Source: Methanobacteriota archaeon (GTDB lineage Archaea > Halobacteriota > Syntropharchaeia > DAOWMC01). Taken from it: DNA of 6,906 bases. Position 1 is the stretch's first letter. Each line of letters begins with the position of its first letter. The DNA is taken from NCBI GenBank assembly GCA_030643285.1, contig DAOWMC010000060.1:1-6906 (forward strand), written 5' to 3'. This document shows positions 5,990 through 6,906 of this stretch, in pieces. Below the pieces are notes generated by a model, which saw only the letters and a program-made list of their open reading frames with translations, had not been told where the DNA came from and made no database searches. A program made the translations under genes and the position numbers.

Positions 5990-6906
5990 ATGGACGAAAA
6001 GATATGGGTGGAAAAATATAGGCCGATGAGGCTATGTGAGATTGTAGGTCAAGATGATGTTATAGAACGTCTCCAATCTTACGCCAATGCAAAAACAATT
6101 CCACATCTTTTATTTTCGGGGCCACCCGGGGTCGGTAAAACCGCAAGTGCTATTTCAACTGTGCGAGAGCTTTATGGAGATAGTTGGAATGATAATTTTA
6201 CCGAGTTAAACGCATCTGACGAGCGTGGTATCGATACGATCCGATACAAAATTAAAAATTTTGCAAGAACCTCCCCGATTGGCGATGCGAACTTTAAGGT
6301 AATCTTTCTGGACGAAGCCGATGCCCTGACATCTCCCGCACAATCTGCCCTTAGAAGAACAATGGAAAAATACTCAAACATATGCCGTTTCATATTGAGC
6401 TGTAACTACTCTTCGAAAATAATTGAACCAATCCAATCGAGGTGTGCAATATACAGGTTCAGACAATTATCAGAAGAAGCAATAAAAGAGCGCATTTTAC
6501 AGATTGTATCTGCTGAGAATATAGAGATAACCGATGAGGCTGTAGATATTATTTCATACATAGCATCAGGGGATATGAGAAAAGCGGTAAATGCCCTCCA
6601 ATCAGCAGCGATATTGGGGAAAAAGGTGGATTCGGTTGTGATCTATCAGGTAACAGCAACAGTGCGTCCTGAAGAGGTGACCGAACTTATAAAACTGGCA
6701 TTGGATGGCGATCTTGTAAAATCTCTGAATAAATTAAACTCATTTTTTGTTGATCTGGGGCTATCGGGGGCGGATATAACAAATCAGATCTACAAAGCGG
6801 TCTTAAAGATAGATATCCCCGACAGGATTAAAGTTAAATTGATTGATAAGATCGGAGAGGTGGAGTTTCGAATAACAGAGGGTGCTAATGAGAGATTGCA
6901 GTTGGA
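5990..6906 (+). CDS. rfcS: Replication factor C small subunit, 3' end cut off
   Basis: The frame starts at ATG 5990 and stays open to the window edge, giving 305 complete codons of a protein that is usually about 315-330 residues, so only the extreme C terminus is missing. This AAA+ ATPase forms the clamp loader with the RFC large subunit and places the PCNA sliding clamp on primed DNA. Visible motifs are WVEKYRP at residues 6-12 (RFC box), Walker A GPPGVGKT (44-51), NASDERG (74-80), Walker B FLDEAD (106-111), sensor 1 SCNY (137-140), the arginine-finger SRC motif (150-152) and the sensor 2 region GDMRKAVNALQ. No intein interrupts the Walker A site, where archaeal rfcS genes often carry one. 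GGGG at 5979-5982, seven bases before the ATG, is a reasonable ribosome-binding site. An A/T box around 5961-5971 might be its own promoter, or it may be read through from proA 135 bases upstream. Confidence 0.97.
   Translation, partial: MDEKIWVEKYRPMRLCEIVGQDDVIERLQSYANAKTIPHLLFSGPPGVGKTASAISTVRELYGDSWNDNFTELNASDERGIDTIRYKIKNFARTSPIGDANFKVIFLDEADALTSPAQSALRRTMEKYSNICRFILSCNYSSKIIEPIQSRCAIYRFRQLSEEAIKERILQIVSAENIEITDEAVDIISYIASGDMRKAVNALQSAAILGKKVDSVVIYQVTATVRPEEVTELIKLALDGDLVKSLNKLNSFFVDLGLSGADITNQIYKAVLKIDIPDRIKVKLIDKIGEVEFRITEGANERLQL

Noticed and set aside
5935..6018. Plus-strand frame from ATG 5935 running into rfcS in another frame
   Set aside because: It overlaps the conserved N terminus of RFC, has no clear ribosome-binding site and no family resemblance.
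5990..6906. Intein in rfcS
   Set aside because: The Walker A, Walker B and SRC regions follow one another at normal spacing without any insertion.

Overview
The window reads as AT-rich chromosomal DNA of an archaeon, probably a euryarchaeote in the broad sense. The evidence is an archaeal transcript-cleavage factor TFS, an archaeal/eukaryotic-type clamp-loader small subunit (RFC), ribosome-binding sites resembling GAGGTGAT, and upstream regions with BRE/TATA-like A+T boxes instead of bacterial -35/-10 pairs. I cannot name the genus. A fatty-acyl-CoA-ligase-type enzyme hints at an organism that activates carboxylic acids, but one gene does not establish a lifestyle.

Layout from left to right. 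(1) Positions 1-906 are a tightly packed plus-strand cluster: the 3' part of a PHP-domain metal-dependent hydrolase, an unrecognised 50-residue ORF that overlaps both neighbours, and TFS. (2) Positions 907-1126 hold no gene that I can see. They hold a perfect inverted repeat, a 30-bp imperfect tandem duplication, a TATA-like element and a 19-bp near-palindrome, all just before a plus-strand acyl-CoA synthetase (1127-2911). (3) A minus-strand gene (2924-4366) converges on the synthetase with only 12 bp between them. It encodes a two-domain putative nuclease: a Cas4/RecB-like PD-(D/E)XK domain with four cysteines, followed by a DUF2779 DEDD-exonuclease-like domain. (4) Positions 4367-4609 are a divergent promoter region. 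(5) proA (4610-5854) encodes glutamate-5-semialdehyde dehydrogenase, with motifs closest to the C-terminal half of eukaryotic P5C synthetase. (6) Positions 5855-5989 hold a possible 18-codon ORF with its own Shine-Dalgarno sequence inside a small hairpin. (7) rfcS (replication factor C small subunit) starts at 5990 and runs off the right edge, lacking only its last few residues.

The genes do not form a single pathway. TFS and RFC belong to core information processing, ProA to proline synthesis, and the synthetase to carboxylate activation. The nuclease is the least characterised protein and may act in DNA repair or defence, but there are no cas genes and no CRISPR array in the window. I see no convincing large new system. 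The points most worth following up are the nuclease fusion, the repeat/operator-like region before the synthetase, and the two very small ORFs.
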